This document shows positions 45,151 through 54,443 of a stretch of DNA of 64,000 bases, one piece after another; position 1 is the first letter of the stretch, and the number at the start of each line of letters is the position of its first letter. The notes under the pieces were generated by a model, which was given only the letters and a program-made list of their open reading frames with translations, was not told the DNA's origin and made no database searches. This DNA comes from Erysipelotrichaceae bacterium 7770_A6 (GTDB taxonomy: Bacteria > Bacillota_I > Bacilli_A > Erysipelotrichales > Erysipelotrichaceae). Where the stretch lies: NCBI GenBank assembly GCA_014610835.1, contig QQXM01000145.1:6165-70164 (forward strand), read 5' to 3'. Position numbers and translations under genes: made by a program.

Positions 45151-46134
45151 CTTGAGACTGAATGTGATAGATGCTTGATGGTGTTTGTAGTTTAAGTTAA
45201 GGATTGCACCATTGATCATTGTGAAATGTGGATTTGTGTGACCGATATCTGCATCATAGATCACAGGAATATCTTCACATGAAGTTGTGAGTGCTTCTTG
45301 ATAGCTCATGCCAGTTTCACTGGATTCAAACAGTGTTCTGCCCACAATGATTGCTTTTGTGCTTTCAAACCATCCAGCATAACGCATCTGAATGAGGGTA
45401 CGGTAGAGTACTTCTGCACTGAGTGAGAAGTTATCGAAATACCAGATGATTCCGTCATCTGCATACTTTTCAATAAACTTCTTTGTGCCATCAAACTTTG
45501 TACCAATTAAATCTTTTAATACATCAATACATCCACCAATACATCTGCCAGATGTTGTGAGTTCTTCTTGTGTACAGTTCCATTGTACTTTTGTATCTGG
45601 AACAAATCCTTCAACATCCCATGGCAATGCTTTCTGGTATTCTGGATAGTTTGTCTGTTCAATGAGATTTCCTTTGATGATTTCGAGGTTGTTTTTGACA
45701 AATTGTGGTAATGGTTGCAGGTCATAGCTGGATCCTCCATTGAAACCGTAGATCGTAGCGACATCACATAGTGTTGTGTATGGATATAGGACACCTGTTG
45801 GATCACTTGCACCCATAATGAACTTTGGGTGCTTTTTTAATGTTTCAAATGAAATGTATGGAATCATTTCGTTTAAGAAATCTCCGCCTTTTGCACACAT
45901 TACAAAATCTACTTCTGGATCTTGAAAGAGTTGATTTAATTCATCTCCTCTTTGTTTTGCGCTTCCTCCTCGTGGATCATTGACTCTAACGTGCTGTGTT
46001 TCTTTGATTTTGTAACCTTGTTGTTTTAGTGTATCTAAACAGGCATCAAAGCTTTCTAGATCTTTTCCTGCACCTGCACTTGGTGCACAGATTCCTATTG
46101 TTGAACCGTTTGTTAAAAATGATGGATAAATCAT
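45148..46134 (-). CDS. S66 family LD-carboxypeptidase / MccF-like peptidase
   Basis: This 328-residue cytoplasmic serine peptidase has the N-terminal GICAPSAGAG, the nucleophile Ser in FIMGASDPTG near 109, and Glu and His of the triad in the C-terminal half (GHTNPHFTMINGA near 298). Members cleave the L,D-bond of recycled muropeptides or, as MccF, give immunity to microcin C. The insertion around residues 145-185 favours the MccF-like subgroup. AAAGGAGTT precedes the ATG and TATAAT on - lies at 46156-46161. Confidence 0.87.
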   Translation of the reverse strand: MIYPSFLTNGSTIGICAPSAGAGKDLESFDACLDTLKQQGYKIKETQHVRVNDPRGGSAKQRGDELNQLFQDPEVDFVMCAKGGDFLNEMIPYISFETLKKHPKFIMGASDPTGVLYPYTTLCDVATIYGFNGGSSYDLQPLPQFVKNNLEIIKGNLIEQTNYPEYQKALPWDVEGFVPDTKVQWNCTQEELTTSGRCIGGCIDVLKDLIGTKFDGTKKFIEKYADDGIIWYFDNFSLSAEVLYRTLIQMRYAGWFESTKAIIVGRTLFESSETGMSYQEALTTSCEDIPVIYDADIGHTNPHFTMINGAILNLNYKHHQASITFSLK

Positions 46135-46190
46135 GTGTAACTCCTTTTGGAAATATTATAGAGGAAAATGTGGAGGATGGGGAAGAGGAT

Positions 46191-46215
46191 ATACTTAAGT
46201 ATATTGTGATAAAAT
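46191..46215 (+). promoter_or_regulatory. Promoter and 14-bp palindrome before the methyltransferase-helicase pair
   Basis: TATACTTAAGTATA (46191-46204) is a perfect palindrome lying just upstream of an extended -10 (TGA-TAAAAT, 46207-46215). It occupies the spacer/-35 area, where an operator would block polymerase. Confidence 0.45.
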
Positions 46216-46238
46216 AGTTATCAAAGGAATTGGATCGT

Positions 46239-46823
46239 ATGGATAAGACACTGGAATACTATAATCAAAATGCAAAGCAATTTACTTCAACAACACAAAC
46301 ATTAGAGTTCTCTCAAACACAGGATAAATTTTTGAACTATTTAAAAAGTGATGCGAAGATCCTGGATTTTGGATGTGGCGCTGGTAGAGATACAAAGTAT
46401 TTTCTGGAACATGAATATGATGTAGATGCAAGTGATGGTTCCATTGAAATGGTCAAAGCTGCATCAAAATTGACAGGATTGGATGTTAAATTGTTATTGT
46501 TTGAAGATTTGAATGAAAAAGATATGTATGATGGTATTTGGGCGTGTTCTTCTATCCTGCATTGTAAAAAGGAACAATTGATCATTGTATTTCAAAAGAT
46601 GGCAGATGCATTAAAAGAGAATGGAATTGTATATACTTCTTTCAAATATGGGAATGATTCTTGTGAAAGAAATGGTAGATATTTCACAGATTTCACAAGT
46701 GAATCATTTCATGATTTCATGCTGAAGATCCCATTTGCACTTGTGGAAGAATGGCAATCAAGTGATATTCGACCAGGCAGAGAAAATGAAAAGTGGCTGA
46801 ATCTGATTCTGAGAAAAAAATAA
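46239..46823 (+). CDS. Class I SAM-dependent methyltransferase (small-molecule type)
   Basis: This 194-residue protein has motif I AKILDFGCGAGRDTKYFL near 38-55, an acidic residue after strand 2 (VDASDGSIEMV) and motif IV DGIWACSSILHC near 95. It resembles TehB/UbiE-type methyltransferases. It lacks the DPPY/NPPY motif of DNA amino-methyltransferases, so it is unlikely to modify DNA bases. The start at 46239 is preceded by AAAGGA (10 nt); a TTG at 46230 is in frame but lies against the SD. It is 1 nt from the helicase gene and probably co-translated. Confidence 0.83.
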   Translation: MDKTLEYYNQNAKQFTSTTQTLEFSQTQDKFLNYLKSDAKILDFGCGAGRDTKYFLEHEYDVDASDGSIEMVKAASKLTGLDVKLLLFEDLNEKDMYDGIWACSSILHCKKEQLIIVFQKMADALKENGIVYTSFKYGNDSCERNGRYFTDFTSESFHDFMLKIPFALVEEWQSSDIRPGRENEKWLNLILRKK

Positions 46824-46824
46824 T

Positions 46825-49302
46825 ATGAATGAAGCAGAATTCTTAGAAAAGTATCAAATGTGCAGGAAAGAAAAAGTAATGTATCCAAATGGTGGATACA
46901 GTATTTTCTATGCAAAAGATGATATTTCCATCATCATTGATATCGATATATGTAAACAGGATACAAAAACATTTTCGTATTCTCTTTTGACGGATAAGCA
47001 GAATGCTTATATGAAAGAATATATGCATGTGTATCGCTTTCTTGGGTATGATGAAAATAGAATTGATGCATGTATGTTTGGTCAGATGGATTGTGAAGAA
47101 AATTATCTGAAAATCAATGATCGTTCAAATCATGCAGAAGCATCGCCTTTAGAAATGAAATTTGAAGATAGTTTTGCATCTGTTTATGGGATGTCTTCTT
47201 TAAAGTATTTGAATAAAGAATATGCGATTACAACACAACAGGGGAATCATTTTTATCTGGATTACTATATTTCAAGTGAGAATGGAAATATCGCAATTGA
47301 AGAAAATGGTATTCATTATCATCATCCAATGATCATTCGTGAAAAGAAATATATTCAGCAGTTAGATAAGCAAAATGCATGTTCCACACAGAACATTAAA
47401 CTTTATCGATTTTCCAGTGAGGATTGTCTGTTTGAAAATCGTATTGAAGATGATATCAAAACATATATTGGTGAAAATACATCTTCTTTTAAAGAAACAG
47501 GTATTTTGGCGGAAAGAAAGTTCAAACTGTATGAACATCAGGAGATCACATTAGAGGAAATTCATCATCAAAGAAATAATGGCGTGAAATCATTTCTTGT
47601 AGTACTTCCTACAGCGAGTGGAAAATCTAAGATCATTGAAGAAGATATCCAGTCATATGCGAAATCTTTTGTGGATTTGAAAGTGTTGATTCTTGTTCCT
47701 ACAGTGCGTGTGAAAGAGGATTGGGAAAATCGTGTGAATACATCATTGAAGGGAATGCATGTGGATGGGAAAACATATGCATCAATTATTCGCCATATTT
47801 CTCAATATGATCCACATTCTTATGACTATATTGTGGTGGATGAAGCGCATCATGCGGTTGCACCTGTATTAAAGAGAACGATACAGTTTTTTGATCCTTC
47901 ATTTTTAATTGGATTGACCGCAACAGATCAACGACCGGATAAAAAGAAACTGGAATCTATTTTTGGCAGCTATTCTACACATCTTTCTTTGAAAGAAGCA
48001 ATGGATAAAGGAATTATTGCGAAAGCAAATGTGTATCGTTTGAAAACCAATCTGGATTTAAGCAAGATTCGATTTAATGGAAAAGATTATGTGAATGCAG
48101 ATCTTGAAAAGACAATCAGTATTACATCTAGAAATGAATTAATTGGACAAGTTTTAAGTGAATATTTTAGTGATGGTCAATGCAAAGAGTATCAAGGTGT
48201 CATCTTTTGCGTGAATACAAGGCATGCATCTAAGATGGCGGAGATACTGAATAAACAATTTGGTATTTCTGCAAAAAGCTATACAAGAGAAAGCAAACAT
48301 CCAGAAGAAATCATGCAGGATTTTAAGAATCATAAGATTCGTTTCTTGTGTGCCTGTAATATGATTTCTGAAGGATGGGATTATCCTGAATTGCGTATTA
48401 TTGTGATGGCTAGACCAACATTGTCAAAAGTTCTTTACCAGCAGCAGATTGGAAGAGGCCTCCGAAAAACAGATACAAAGAAAAATGTTTTTATCATTGA
48501 TGTTGTGGATGAATATGGTGCTGCTTTGAAAGCTTGTAATATGCATGTGCTGTTTGATAATCCTTGCTATGTTCCTTTTGGAGATATTTCTCAAACATAC
48601 AATGTTGGTGATGTTATTGAAGTGGATGGAATTCATGAAGAAATCGAAAGGATTGAACGGGTAGATATTCATTCGTTTGAAGAAGAATATGGTTCGTATT
48701 TGAGTAAAGAACAGGTTGCGCGTGAATATTTCGTGGATACAAAAACAATTTCATCATGGATCAAAAAGAAAACGATTCTTCCAACAAAAGAATTTATGTT
48801 TGGAAGTAAATCCATTCCACTGTTTTCTAAAGAAGATGTTGAGAAATATCGAACACAGTTAAAGATTCCAATGCATACAGATGAAACAATCAAAGAAGAC
48901 TTTTTTTCGTTCTTGAAAGAAAGAGATTATTCCTATTCGTATAAAATGGTGTTTTTATTGTCCTTTATTCATCATATGAATGAAATTGGAGATGTGAATA
49001 TTGATGAAGTATTAGATTCCTACCGTTCTTTTTACCAGGATCGTATTGATCATGGTTTGAAAGTTGATCGAAACGGGTGCCCATATACAACTGATACATT
49101 AAATGATATCTCTTATGTGAAAAGGAGTATGCTGACAAATCCATTTGAAAAGTTTGAAAGAAAAAGATTTATGTATTACTCCAAAGATTTAAAGATGCTT
49201 TCTATCAACCATGCTTTATTTTCTAGAATGAATACTGAAGACTGGAAGGTGGTTGAAAATCAAATGCGAGAAGACTTAAACAATTATTATCAAAACATAT
49301 AA
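46825..49302 (+). CDS. Superfamily 2 helicase with N-terminal PD-(D/E)XK-like nuclease domain
   Basis: This 825-residue protein has three parts. Residues about 130-215 look like a Vsr/DUF559-type nuclease fold: FYLDYYISSENG, then IAIEENGIHYHHP and a Lys-rich helix. Residues about 245-590 are an SF2 helicase with LPTASGKS (Walker A) near 262, VVDEAHHAV near 337, GLTATDQRPD, SEGWDYPELR near 511 and QQIGRGLRK near 539. The C terminus has a MerR-like helix-turn-helix (LSKEQVAREYFVDTKTISSW near 630). It may process damaged or foreign DNA; no partner defence gene is recognisable. A strong terminator follows. Confidence 0.8.
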   Translation: MNEAEFLEKYQMCRKEKVMYPNGGYSIFYAKDDISIIIDIDICKQDTKTFSYSLLTDKQNAYMKEYMHVYRFLGYDENRIDACMFGQMDCEENYLKINDRSNHAEASPLEMKFEDSFASVYGMSSLKYLNKEYAITTQQGNHFYLDYYISSENGNIAIEENGIHYHHPMIIREKKYIQQLDKQNACSTQNIKLYRFSSEDCLFENRIEDDIKTYIGENTSSFKETGILAERKFKLYEHQEITLEEIHHQRNNGVKSFLVVLPTASGKSKIIEEDIQSYAKSFVDLKVLILVPTVRVKEDWENRVNTSLKGMHVDGKTYASIIRHISQYDPHSYDYIVVDEAHHAVAPVLKRTIQFFDPSFLIGLTATDQRPDKKKLESIFGSYSTHLSLKEAMDKGIIAKANVYRLKTNLDLSKIRFNGKDYVNADLEKTISITSRNELIGQVLSEYFSDGQCKEYQGVIFCVNTRHASKMAEILNKQFGISAKSYTRESKHPEEIMQDFKNHKIRFLCACNMISEGWDYPELRIIVMARPTLSKVLYQQQIGRGLRKTDTKKNVFIIDVVDEYGAALKACNMHVLFDNPCYVPFGDISQTYNVGDVIEVDGIHEEIERIERVDIHSFEEEYGSYLSKEQVAREYFVDTKTISSWIKKKTILPTKEFMFGSKSIPLFSKEDVEKYRTQLKIPMHTDETIKEDFFSFLKERDYSYSYKMVFLLSFIHHMNEIGDVNIDEVLDSYRSFYQDRIDHGLKVDRNGCPYTTDTLNDISYVKRSMLTNPFEKFERKRFMYYSKDLKMLSINHALFSRMNTEDWKVVENQMREDLNNYYQNI

Positions 49303-49325
49303 AAGGATCCAATGCGGATCCTTTT
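49301..49325. terminator. Bidirectional terminator
   Basis: A perfect 10-bp stem AAAAGGATCC / GGATCCTTTT with loop AATGC, overlapping the stop codons of the convergent helicase (+) and macro-domain (-) genes. Confidence 0.85.
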
Positions 49326-49836
49326 AACCTTCTTCGATTGCTTTATCGTATGCTTTCTTTGTCTTTTCATCAAAGCATACCCATACAATTTCCTCAAATG
49401 CATCTGGTAGAGCATCTGTAAATTCCTTTACTGCTTGATACGCTATATGTGCAGCTTCATCCAGTGGATAGCTATAGACACCTGTAGAAATAGATGGAAA
49501 TGCAATTTTTCGAATTCCATTGATCGAAGCAAGCTTTAAAGAATTTACATAACAATTCTTTAACAGTTGTGCTTCATTACCATTTCCGTAATAGACAGGT
49601 CCTACTGTATGAATGATATATTCACAAGGAATACGATAGGCAGAAGTAATCTTTGCTTCACCTGTAGGACAGCCGTGAAGTTTTCTACATTCTTCTAATA
49701 AGAGTGGTCCGGCAGCTCTATGAATTGCGCCATCCACACCACCTCCACCAAGTAAAGATTCATTTGCGGCATTGACAATGGCATCCATGCCTTTGATTTT
49801 TGTGATGTCGCCTAAGACTGTAGTAATCTTTGTCAT
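49324..49836 (-). CDS. Macro domain protein (O-acetyl-ADP-ribose deacetylase-like)
   Basis: This 170-residue single macro domain of MacroD/YmdB type has [20 protein letters not shown] at residues 7-26, [12 protein letters not shown] near 28-39, the GEAKITSAY strand and [10 protein letters not shown] near 115. It hydrolyses O-acetyl-ADP-ribose and may remove ADP-ribose from proteins. The ATG overlaps the TmcAL stop by 4 nt (ATGA), so the two are co-translated. Confidence 0.93.
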   Translation of the reverse strand: MTKITTVLGDITKIKGMDAIVNAANESLLGGGGVDGAIHRAAGPLLLEECRKLHGCPTGEAKITSAYRIPCEYIIHTVGPVYYGNGNEAQLLKNCYVNSLKLASINGIRKIAFPSISTGVYSYPLDEAAHIAYQAVKEFTDALPDAFEEIVWVCFDEKTKKAYDKAIEEG

Positions 49837-50945
49837 CGGATGTAATGTGCTCCTTTGATTTCTAGATCTAATAATCGTTTTCTTTCTTCTTCTGGTAATA
49901 CACTTGTGTATAGCTGGGTGGCTTGAAATTCTATATCACGATATGACTTTGGAATTTCTGCAAACTTTGAAGCAATATGTACTTCTTCTTTGCGTTTTGA
50001 ATGCAGCCATTCTCTACCCTTGTTATTAAATGCCAGGATACGGAGTGTATCTAGCTTTGGTAAGTTCTTTACGTCTTCTTTTGTAATCTGCATCATGATC
50101 TGTACAAGACATCGTCTAATCTTGCTTGCGGTATAGCGATAGTTCACGCACGCCTGTATGAATTCCTGGTATGTTGCACATTTCTCTGCGTTTTTCTTTA
50201 AGTGATTTTCAATGCCTTCACTGATCAAGAAATATTCAGATAACTTAGAAGATGGCGTCATCATTAAATATGTTCGAATATATGGATAGAACATATCCAT
50301 TGTGACATAAGATGAGTGCAACAGTTCTTCTTTCATTGGTGTAGTAATTTCAATGTCTTTCTTCTGCATGCATGCATTTCTAATGGCATATGCACTTGCA
50401 AGTGGCTGAATCGTTTCATCGAAGTATCCTGTATTTCTTTGAATCAATACTGGTTTGATCTTTGTATCTTTGATGGCTTTTAAATAACATACAGCTAAGA
50501 TGTCATTTGGTTCCATTTGTGATGTGAGTAATGAATATGCTTTTGGAAAGGATACACCTGTATCCATGATTTCTTTGATGTGATTGAGATTGACAGGGGT
50601 ATCTGCAATCTCTGACAGGTTTTCAATATTTCCACATTCACTGCCAAATGAAATATAATCTACATCTGCCAGTTTCAATAGATCTACACCACCTTGTGCA
50701 AATTGATGGGCAGCTTGGGTTGCGTAGATGTATGGTAATTCAATAACAACGTCAATTCCATTTTTTACTGCTGCTTCTGCTCTTTTCCATTTATCAATAA
50801 ATGCGGGTTCTCCTCGCTGCATAAAATGAGATGACATGATGGCAATCATGACATCTGCGTTTGTTTTTTTTCTTGCTTGTTCAATCTGATATTGATGTCC
50901 ATTATGAAATGGATTGTATTCGCAAATAATTCCACATGTTTTCAT
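49833..50945 (-). CDS. tmcAL: tRNA(Met) cytidine acetate ligase TmcAL (YlbM)
   Basis: TmcAL makes N4-acetylcytidine at position 34 of elongator tRNA-Met from acetate and ATP. The 370-residue protein begins [16 protein letters not shown] with the nucleotidyltransferase HxGH motif (HNGH), then [20 protein letters not shown] and FGSECGN near 98. It is slightly shorter than the Bacillus protein (about 415), at the C terminus. There is no Shine-Dalgarno sequence; a -10 (TACAAT) ends 6 nt before the ATG, suggesting a leaderless mRNA. Confidence 0.93.
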   Translation of the reverse strand: MKTCGIICEYNPFHNGHQYQIEQARKKTNADVMIAIMSSHFMQRGEPAFIDKWKRAEAAVKNGIDVVIELPYIYATQAAHQFAQGGVDLLKLADVDYISFGSECGNIENLSEIADTPVNLNHIKEIMDTGVSFPKAYSLLTSQMEPNDILAVCYLKAIKDTKIKPVLIQRNTGYFDETIQPLASAYAIRNACMQKKDIEITTPMKEELLHSSYVTMDMFYPYIRTYLMMTPSSKLSEYFLISEGIENHLKKNAEKCATYQEFIQACVNYRYTASKIRRCLVQIMMQITKEDVKNLPKLDTLRILAFNNKGREWLHSKRKEEVHIASKFAEIPKSYRDIEFQATQLYTSVLPEEERKRLLDLEIKGAHYIR

Positions 50946-50951
50946 GTCTCT

Positions 50952-50957
50952 ATTGTA
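50952..50957 (-). promoter_or_regulatory. -10 box of tmcAL (leaderless)
   Basis: TACAAT on - ; the predicted start falls on the A of the ATG at 50945. Confidence 0.45.
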
Positions 50958-50961
50958 TATG

Positions 50962-50994
50962 AAAAAAAGTTGAAAGCCAAAACTTTCAACTTTT
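50962..50994 (-). terminator. Terminator of the mupG-like gene
   Basis: A 12-bp perfect stem AAAAGTTGAAAG / CTTTCAACTTTT with loop CCAAAA; on - it is followed by a T run (complement of 50962-50968). Confidence 0.85.
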
Positions 50995-50999
50995 GTGAA

Positions 51000-52085
51000 T
51001 TAAAGAATACCGAATGGAGTGTCAGCTACGACCCAGTCAAGAAGAATTTCTTCATTTGGATTGAGTTTGCCAACGAGGTTGTATTCATTGGATACTTCAA
51101 TATCATGACATACGACCCAGAGTTCACCACGGTAATGTTCGAGGTTATCGTTAACAATCAATAGATCACCACGATGTGCTGTAAAGCCTTCCTTTGATCT
51201 TGGTGGAATGGACTGTCCCTTGAAGACAACACGTGTTCCTGAGCTTCTCAGGATGTCATCGTTGCAGTCACCACGCTGGTTGTGCTTGTCGTAATATACA
51301 ATTTGTTTTTCAAGTGGTGTGATGTCATCAACAAGTGTAGCTTTCATTGTGATCTTTGTAAGATCAGTATCAGCCATTGCTTTGAGTTCTTCGTCACTTG
51401 CATATGCATTACCAACTAAGATATCCTGACATAGATTCATCGCAATTAGGTGTCTTAGCTGAAGATCAATTGGAAGATCTCTATGCATTTCCAGTGTTGG
51501 CAAGCCATCAAATACTGGCCATGGACCAAATGTGTTCTTTTCGTTAGAAGAAACGAAAGATGCAACTCTGAAACCTGCATTCTTGTATCTAGATGTTAAT
51601 TCTAGATATCTCTTTAATCCCATACCTGTATGACGCTGTGGGAAGAAGTTGGAACAGAAACACATATTTTCCTGATCTGCACCTGTTTCAATCAAATTTC
51701 TGAAAGCAATGTTGCCAGATGCGTTGTATTCGATCTTGATACCATATGGGTTTCTTGTGATTGCGGCATCTTCTTGAGAAGAGAAATGACCATCTAAACG
51801 GATGATATCAAGTCCAATCTCATGGAAAACGGACAAATCATAAGGTGTTGCACCAATGTGTGCGAATACTTCTGGGTTTGTATCCGCAGATACTGTTAAA
51901 CCACATTCGTGTGCGACCTGACAGAACTTTGAGAAGTTTTTAACGAGTTCCTCTTTGGACTCCTTTACTGATAGGAAACATGTAAAAACTCTCTTGAAGC
52001 CTAGTTCTCCTGCTTTTTTCATGTAAGCAAATACGTCTTCGTAAGTGCTATGTTCTGGATAAACAGATATACCTAATGTTTTCAT
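51000..52085 (-). CDS. MupG/DUF871 family 6-phospho-N-acetylmuramidase-like protein
   Basis: This 361-residue cytoplasmic TIM-barrel glycosidase has MKTLGISVYPEHSTYEDVFA at the N terminus, then GFKRVFTCF, ADTNPEVF near 66 and IRLDGHFSS near 89. The C-terminal small domain (from about 240) includes THRGDLLIVND-like sequence. MupG hydrolyses MurNAc-6P-GlcNAc during cell-wall recycling; substrate specificity here is inferred from family. The start at 52085 is set by the conserved N terminus; an upstream TTG-type extension is unlikely. A TACAAT -10 ends 6 nt before the ATG, so the mRNA is probably leaderless. Confidence 0.85.
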   Translation of the reverse strand: MKTLGISVYPEHSTYEDVFAYMKKAGELGFKRVFTCFLSVKESKEELVKNFSKFCQVAHECGLTVSADTNPEVFAHIGATPYDLSVFHEIGLDIIRLDGHFSSQEDAAITRNPYGIKIEYNASGNIAFRNLIETGADQENMCFCSNFFPQRHTGMGLKRYLELTSRYKNAGFRVASFVSSNEKNTFGPWPVFDGLPTLEMHRDLPIDLQLRHLIAMNLCQDILVGNAYASDEELKAMADTDLTKITMKATLVDDITPLEKQIVYYDKHNQRGDCNDDILRSSGTRVVFKGQSIPPRSKEGFTAHRGDLLIVNDNLEHYRGELWVVCHDIEVSNEYNLVGKLNPNEEILLDWVVADTPFGIL

Positions 52086-52091
52086 AACTCC

Positions 52092-52097
52092 ATTGTA
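52092..52097 (-). promoter_or_regulatory. -10 box of the mupG-like gene (leaderless)
   Basis: TACAAT on - ; the predicted start falls on the A of the ATG at 52085. GGAG in between is only 2 nt from the ATG, too close to act as a Shine-Dalgarno. Confidence 0.45.
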
Positions 52098-52174
52098 AAG
52101 GAGGAAAAAAATAATCAATATGGTAGTTTTTTTCAGATGCATTAAAATATAGAAAAAGACCTAAGGAAATCATT

Positions 52175-52807
52175 ATGAATGAATTTATTTATGGGAAAGA
52201 AGAGATGGACTATCTTTGTCAAAAAGATGCAAGAATGAAAGAAGTGATTGAAACACTTGGGATGATTCATCGAGAAGTGGATGATGATTTGTTTACAAGT
52301 GTGATTCACCATATTGTTGGTCAACAGATTTCTACAAAAGCACAGAAAACCATTTATCAAAGAATGAAAGATGGATTAGGTGTAATTGATGAAGATACGA
52401 TATGTGAAGCAAGTGATGCATATTTACAGAGCTTTGGTTTAACATTTCGAAAAGTTTCGTATATGAAAGACTTTGCTTTGAAAGTTAGAAATCATGAGAT
52501 TGATCTAGATGGATTGTATGTAAAGAGTGATGAAGAAGTAATTGAAATTTTGCAGTCATTGAAAGGCATTGGCAGATGGACTGCGGAAATGATCCTTTTA
52601 TTCTGCATGCAGAGAAAGAATGTATTTGCGTATGATGATTTAGCAATTCAAAGAGGGTTGCGTATGGTTTATCATCATCGTAAGATTACAAAACAGCTGT
52701 TTGAGAAATATCGAAGAAGATTTTCACCATATTGTTCCATTGCGAGCTTATATCTTTGGGCAGTATCTGGTGGAAAGATAGAGGGAATGAAAGATTATGG
52801 CAAATAA
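52175..52807 (+). CDS. DNA-3-methyladenine glycosylase II (AlkA-like, HhH-GPD)
   Basis: This 210-residue base-excision repair glycosylase removes alkylated purines. It has HHIVGQQISTKAQKTIYQRM near 46, the helix-hairpin-helix LKGIGRWTAEM near 129 and the catalytic Asp in FAYDDLAIQRG near 151. The AlkA N-terminal beta domain is absent, as in compact Gram-positive enzymes. TAAGGA lies 8 nt before the ATG. It overlaps the next gene, a methyl-DNA methyltransferase, by 11 nt. Confidence 0.92.
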   Translation: MNEFIYGKEEMDYLCQKDARMKEVIETLGMIHREVDDDLFTSVIHHIVGQQISTKAQKTIYQRMKDGLGVIDEDTICEASDAYLQSFGLTFRKVSYMKDFALKVRNHEIDLDGLYVKSDEEVIEILQSLKGIGRWTAEMILLFCMQRKNVFAYDDLAIQRGLRMVYHHRKITKQLFEKYRRRFSPYCSIASLYLWAVSGGKIEGMKDYGK

Positions 52808-53303
52808 TATCATGTATTATGATTCACCAATTGGTAGAATGGTGCTTGTTTCAGATGGGGAAGGACTTTGTGGTGTGTATTTTGTTGGGCAGAAGTATGA
52901 TCGTGCTGGAGTTGATGATGTCATTGAACAGGAAGATGAATACTTATTGGATGCGAAGCGATGGCTGGATATTTATTTCCAGGGAAAAGTACCTGACTTT
53001 CTTCCAAAACTTCATATGATTGGAAGTGAATTTCAATTAGAAGTATGGAATCAGTTATTACAGATTCCTTATGGTCAAACAACAACGTATGGTTCTATTG
53101 CGTCTCACTGTAAAAAAGAACATATGTCTGCGCAGGCAGTTGGCGGTGCGGTTGGCAGAAATAAAATTTCTATTATTGTGCCTTGTCATAGAGTCATCGG
53201 CAGTGATGGATCATTAACAGGATATGCTTCTGGATTGGATAAGAAAAAGCAATTGTTGCGTCTAGAGGGTATAAAAAACAAGGAGATTCCTGTAAAATAC
53301 TAA
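52797..53303 (+). CDS. ogt: Methylated-DNA-[protein]-cysteine S-methyltransferase
   Basis: This 168-residue suicide repair protein accepts the methyl group of O6-methylguanine on Cys. It has EVWNQLLQIPYGQTTTYGSI near 82-101 with the Tyr and Arg-finger region, the active site IIVPCHRVIG near 126 and GYASGLDKKKQLLRLEG at the C terminus. It overlaps the AlkA-like gene by 11 nt, forming a two-gene alkylation-repair operon. The length matches Ogt proteins (160-175). Confidence 0.95.
   Translation: MANNIMYYDSPIGRMVLVSDGEGLCGVYFVGQKYDRAGVDDVIEQEDEYLLDAKRWLDIYFQGKVPDFLPKLHMIGSEFQLEVWNQLLQIPYGQTTTYGSIASHCKKEHMSAQAVGGAVGRNKISIIVPCHRVIGSDGSLTGYASGLDKKKQLLRLEGIKNKEIPVKY
53293..53298 (+). promoter_or_regulatory. 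-10 box before the rhodanese-TtcA gene (leaderless candidate)
   Basis: TAAAAT preceded by TG; the predicted start is at about 53305, 2 nt before the ATG at 53307. It overlaps the end of the ogt gene. Confidence 0.4.
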
Positions 53304-53306
53304 ACT

Positions 53307-54443
53307 ATGAATGAAATAACAATTGATGAATTAAAGAAGTTAGATGCCAGTACATATGTATTGGTGGATATTAGAGAAGAAGAGAAAGTATTAAAGAATC
53401 CGATTGACCATAGTGTTGTTCTATCAATGGATGAAGTTGAAAAGCATGCATTTGATCGTGACAAGAAGATCGTTGTTGTGTGTGATCGTGGAAAATTGAG
53501 TATTCCTGTTGTACTTGCTTTGTGCGATCAAGGATATGATGCGGTGAGTCTGCATGGTGGATATGTTTCCATTGTCATGGATAAAATGAAAGAAAATAAT
53601 TCCATACAATTTGCGGAAAAAGTGGAAAGAAGTATCATTAAAACATATCGTAAACAGATCTGGTCAAAGTTTACAAAGGCGGTACGTGATTATGAATTGA
53701 TCAAAGAAGGGGATCGGATTGCGGTTTGTATTTCTGGTGGAAAAGATTCGATGCTGATGGCAAAGTGCTTTCAGGAATTGCATAAGTATTCTGAGATCCA
53801 TTTTGATGTGAAGTTTGTGGTCATGGATCCTGGATATTCTAAAGAGAATCGCTTGATCATTGAAGATAATGCAAGAAAGTTGAATATTCCTATTGAAATC
53901 TTTGAAACGGATATCTTTGAGAATGTATTCCATATTGATAAGAATCCTTGTTATATCTGTGCAAGAATGCGTAGAGGACATTTATATAACTATGCTAAAA
54001 ATATAGGATGTAATAAGATTGCATTAGGTCATCATTTTGATGATGTGATTGAAACAATTGTGATGTCTATGTTATATGGTGCACAGATTCAGACAATGAT
54101 GCCTAAATTACATTCCAATCATTTTGAAGGTATGGAAGTCATTCGTCCTTTATATCTTGTAAGAGAAGATGATATTAAAGCATGGGCAAAACATAATAAC
54201 CTGTACTTTATCCAATGTGCATGTAAATTTACAGACACATGTTCTTCAGAGGCGTGCTTAACGCGTCCTCGTTCAAAACGTGTTGAAGTAAAGAATCTGA
54301 TTCGTGACTTAAAAAAGACAAATCCATATGTGGAACAGAATATCTTCAAGAGTGTTGAAAATGTCAGTTTGAAGACAATCATTGCCTATAAAGATGATAA
54401 AGAAAAGCATCATTTCTTAGATACATATGATGATGTGAAATGA
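53307..54443 (+). CDS. Rhodanese - TtcA-like tRNA thiolation ATPase fusion
   Basis: This 378-residue protein has an N-terminal rhodanese domain (about 1-95, active-site Cys in VVVVCDRGKLS near 59) joined to a PP-loop ATPase. The latter has AVCISGGKDSMLMAK near 139, a CxxC pair in NPCYICARM near 215, GHHFDDVIET near 243 and further Cys in CACKFTDTC near 308. TtcA/TtuA enzymes thiolate tRNA using an iron-sulfur cluster; the fused rhodanese may deliver persulfide sulfur. There is no Shine-Dalgarno sequence. It follows ogt by 3 nt. Confidence 0.87.
   Translation: MNEITIDELKKLDASTYVLVDIREEEKVLKNPIDHSVVLSMDEVEKHAFDRDKKIVVVCDRGKLSIPVVLALCDQGYDAVSLHGGYVSIVMDKMKENNSIQFAEKVERSIIKTYRKQIWSKFTKAVRDYELIKEGDRIAVCISGGKDSMLMAKCFQELHKYSEIHFDVKFVVMDPGYSKENRLIIEDNARKLNIPIEIFETDIFENVFHIDKNPCYICARMRRGHLYNYAKNIGCNKIALGHHFDDVIETIVMSMLYGAQIQTMMPKLHSNHFEGMEVIRPLYLVREDDIKAWAKHNNLYFIQCACKFTDTCSSEACLTRPRSKRVEVKNLIRDLKKTNPYVEQNIFKSVENVSLKTIIAYKDDKEKHHFLDTYDDVK

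Noticed and set aside
46239-49302. Restriction-modification system made of methyltransferase and helicase-nuclease
   Set aside because: The methyltransferase has no DNA-methylase motif (DPPY/NPPY or PC motif) and no specificity subunit is present.
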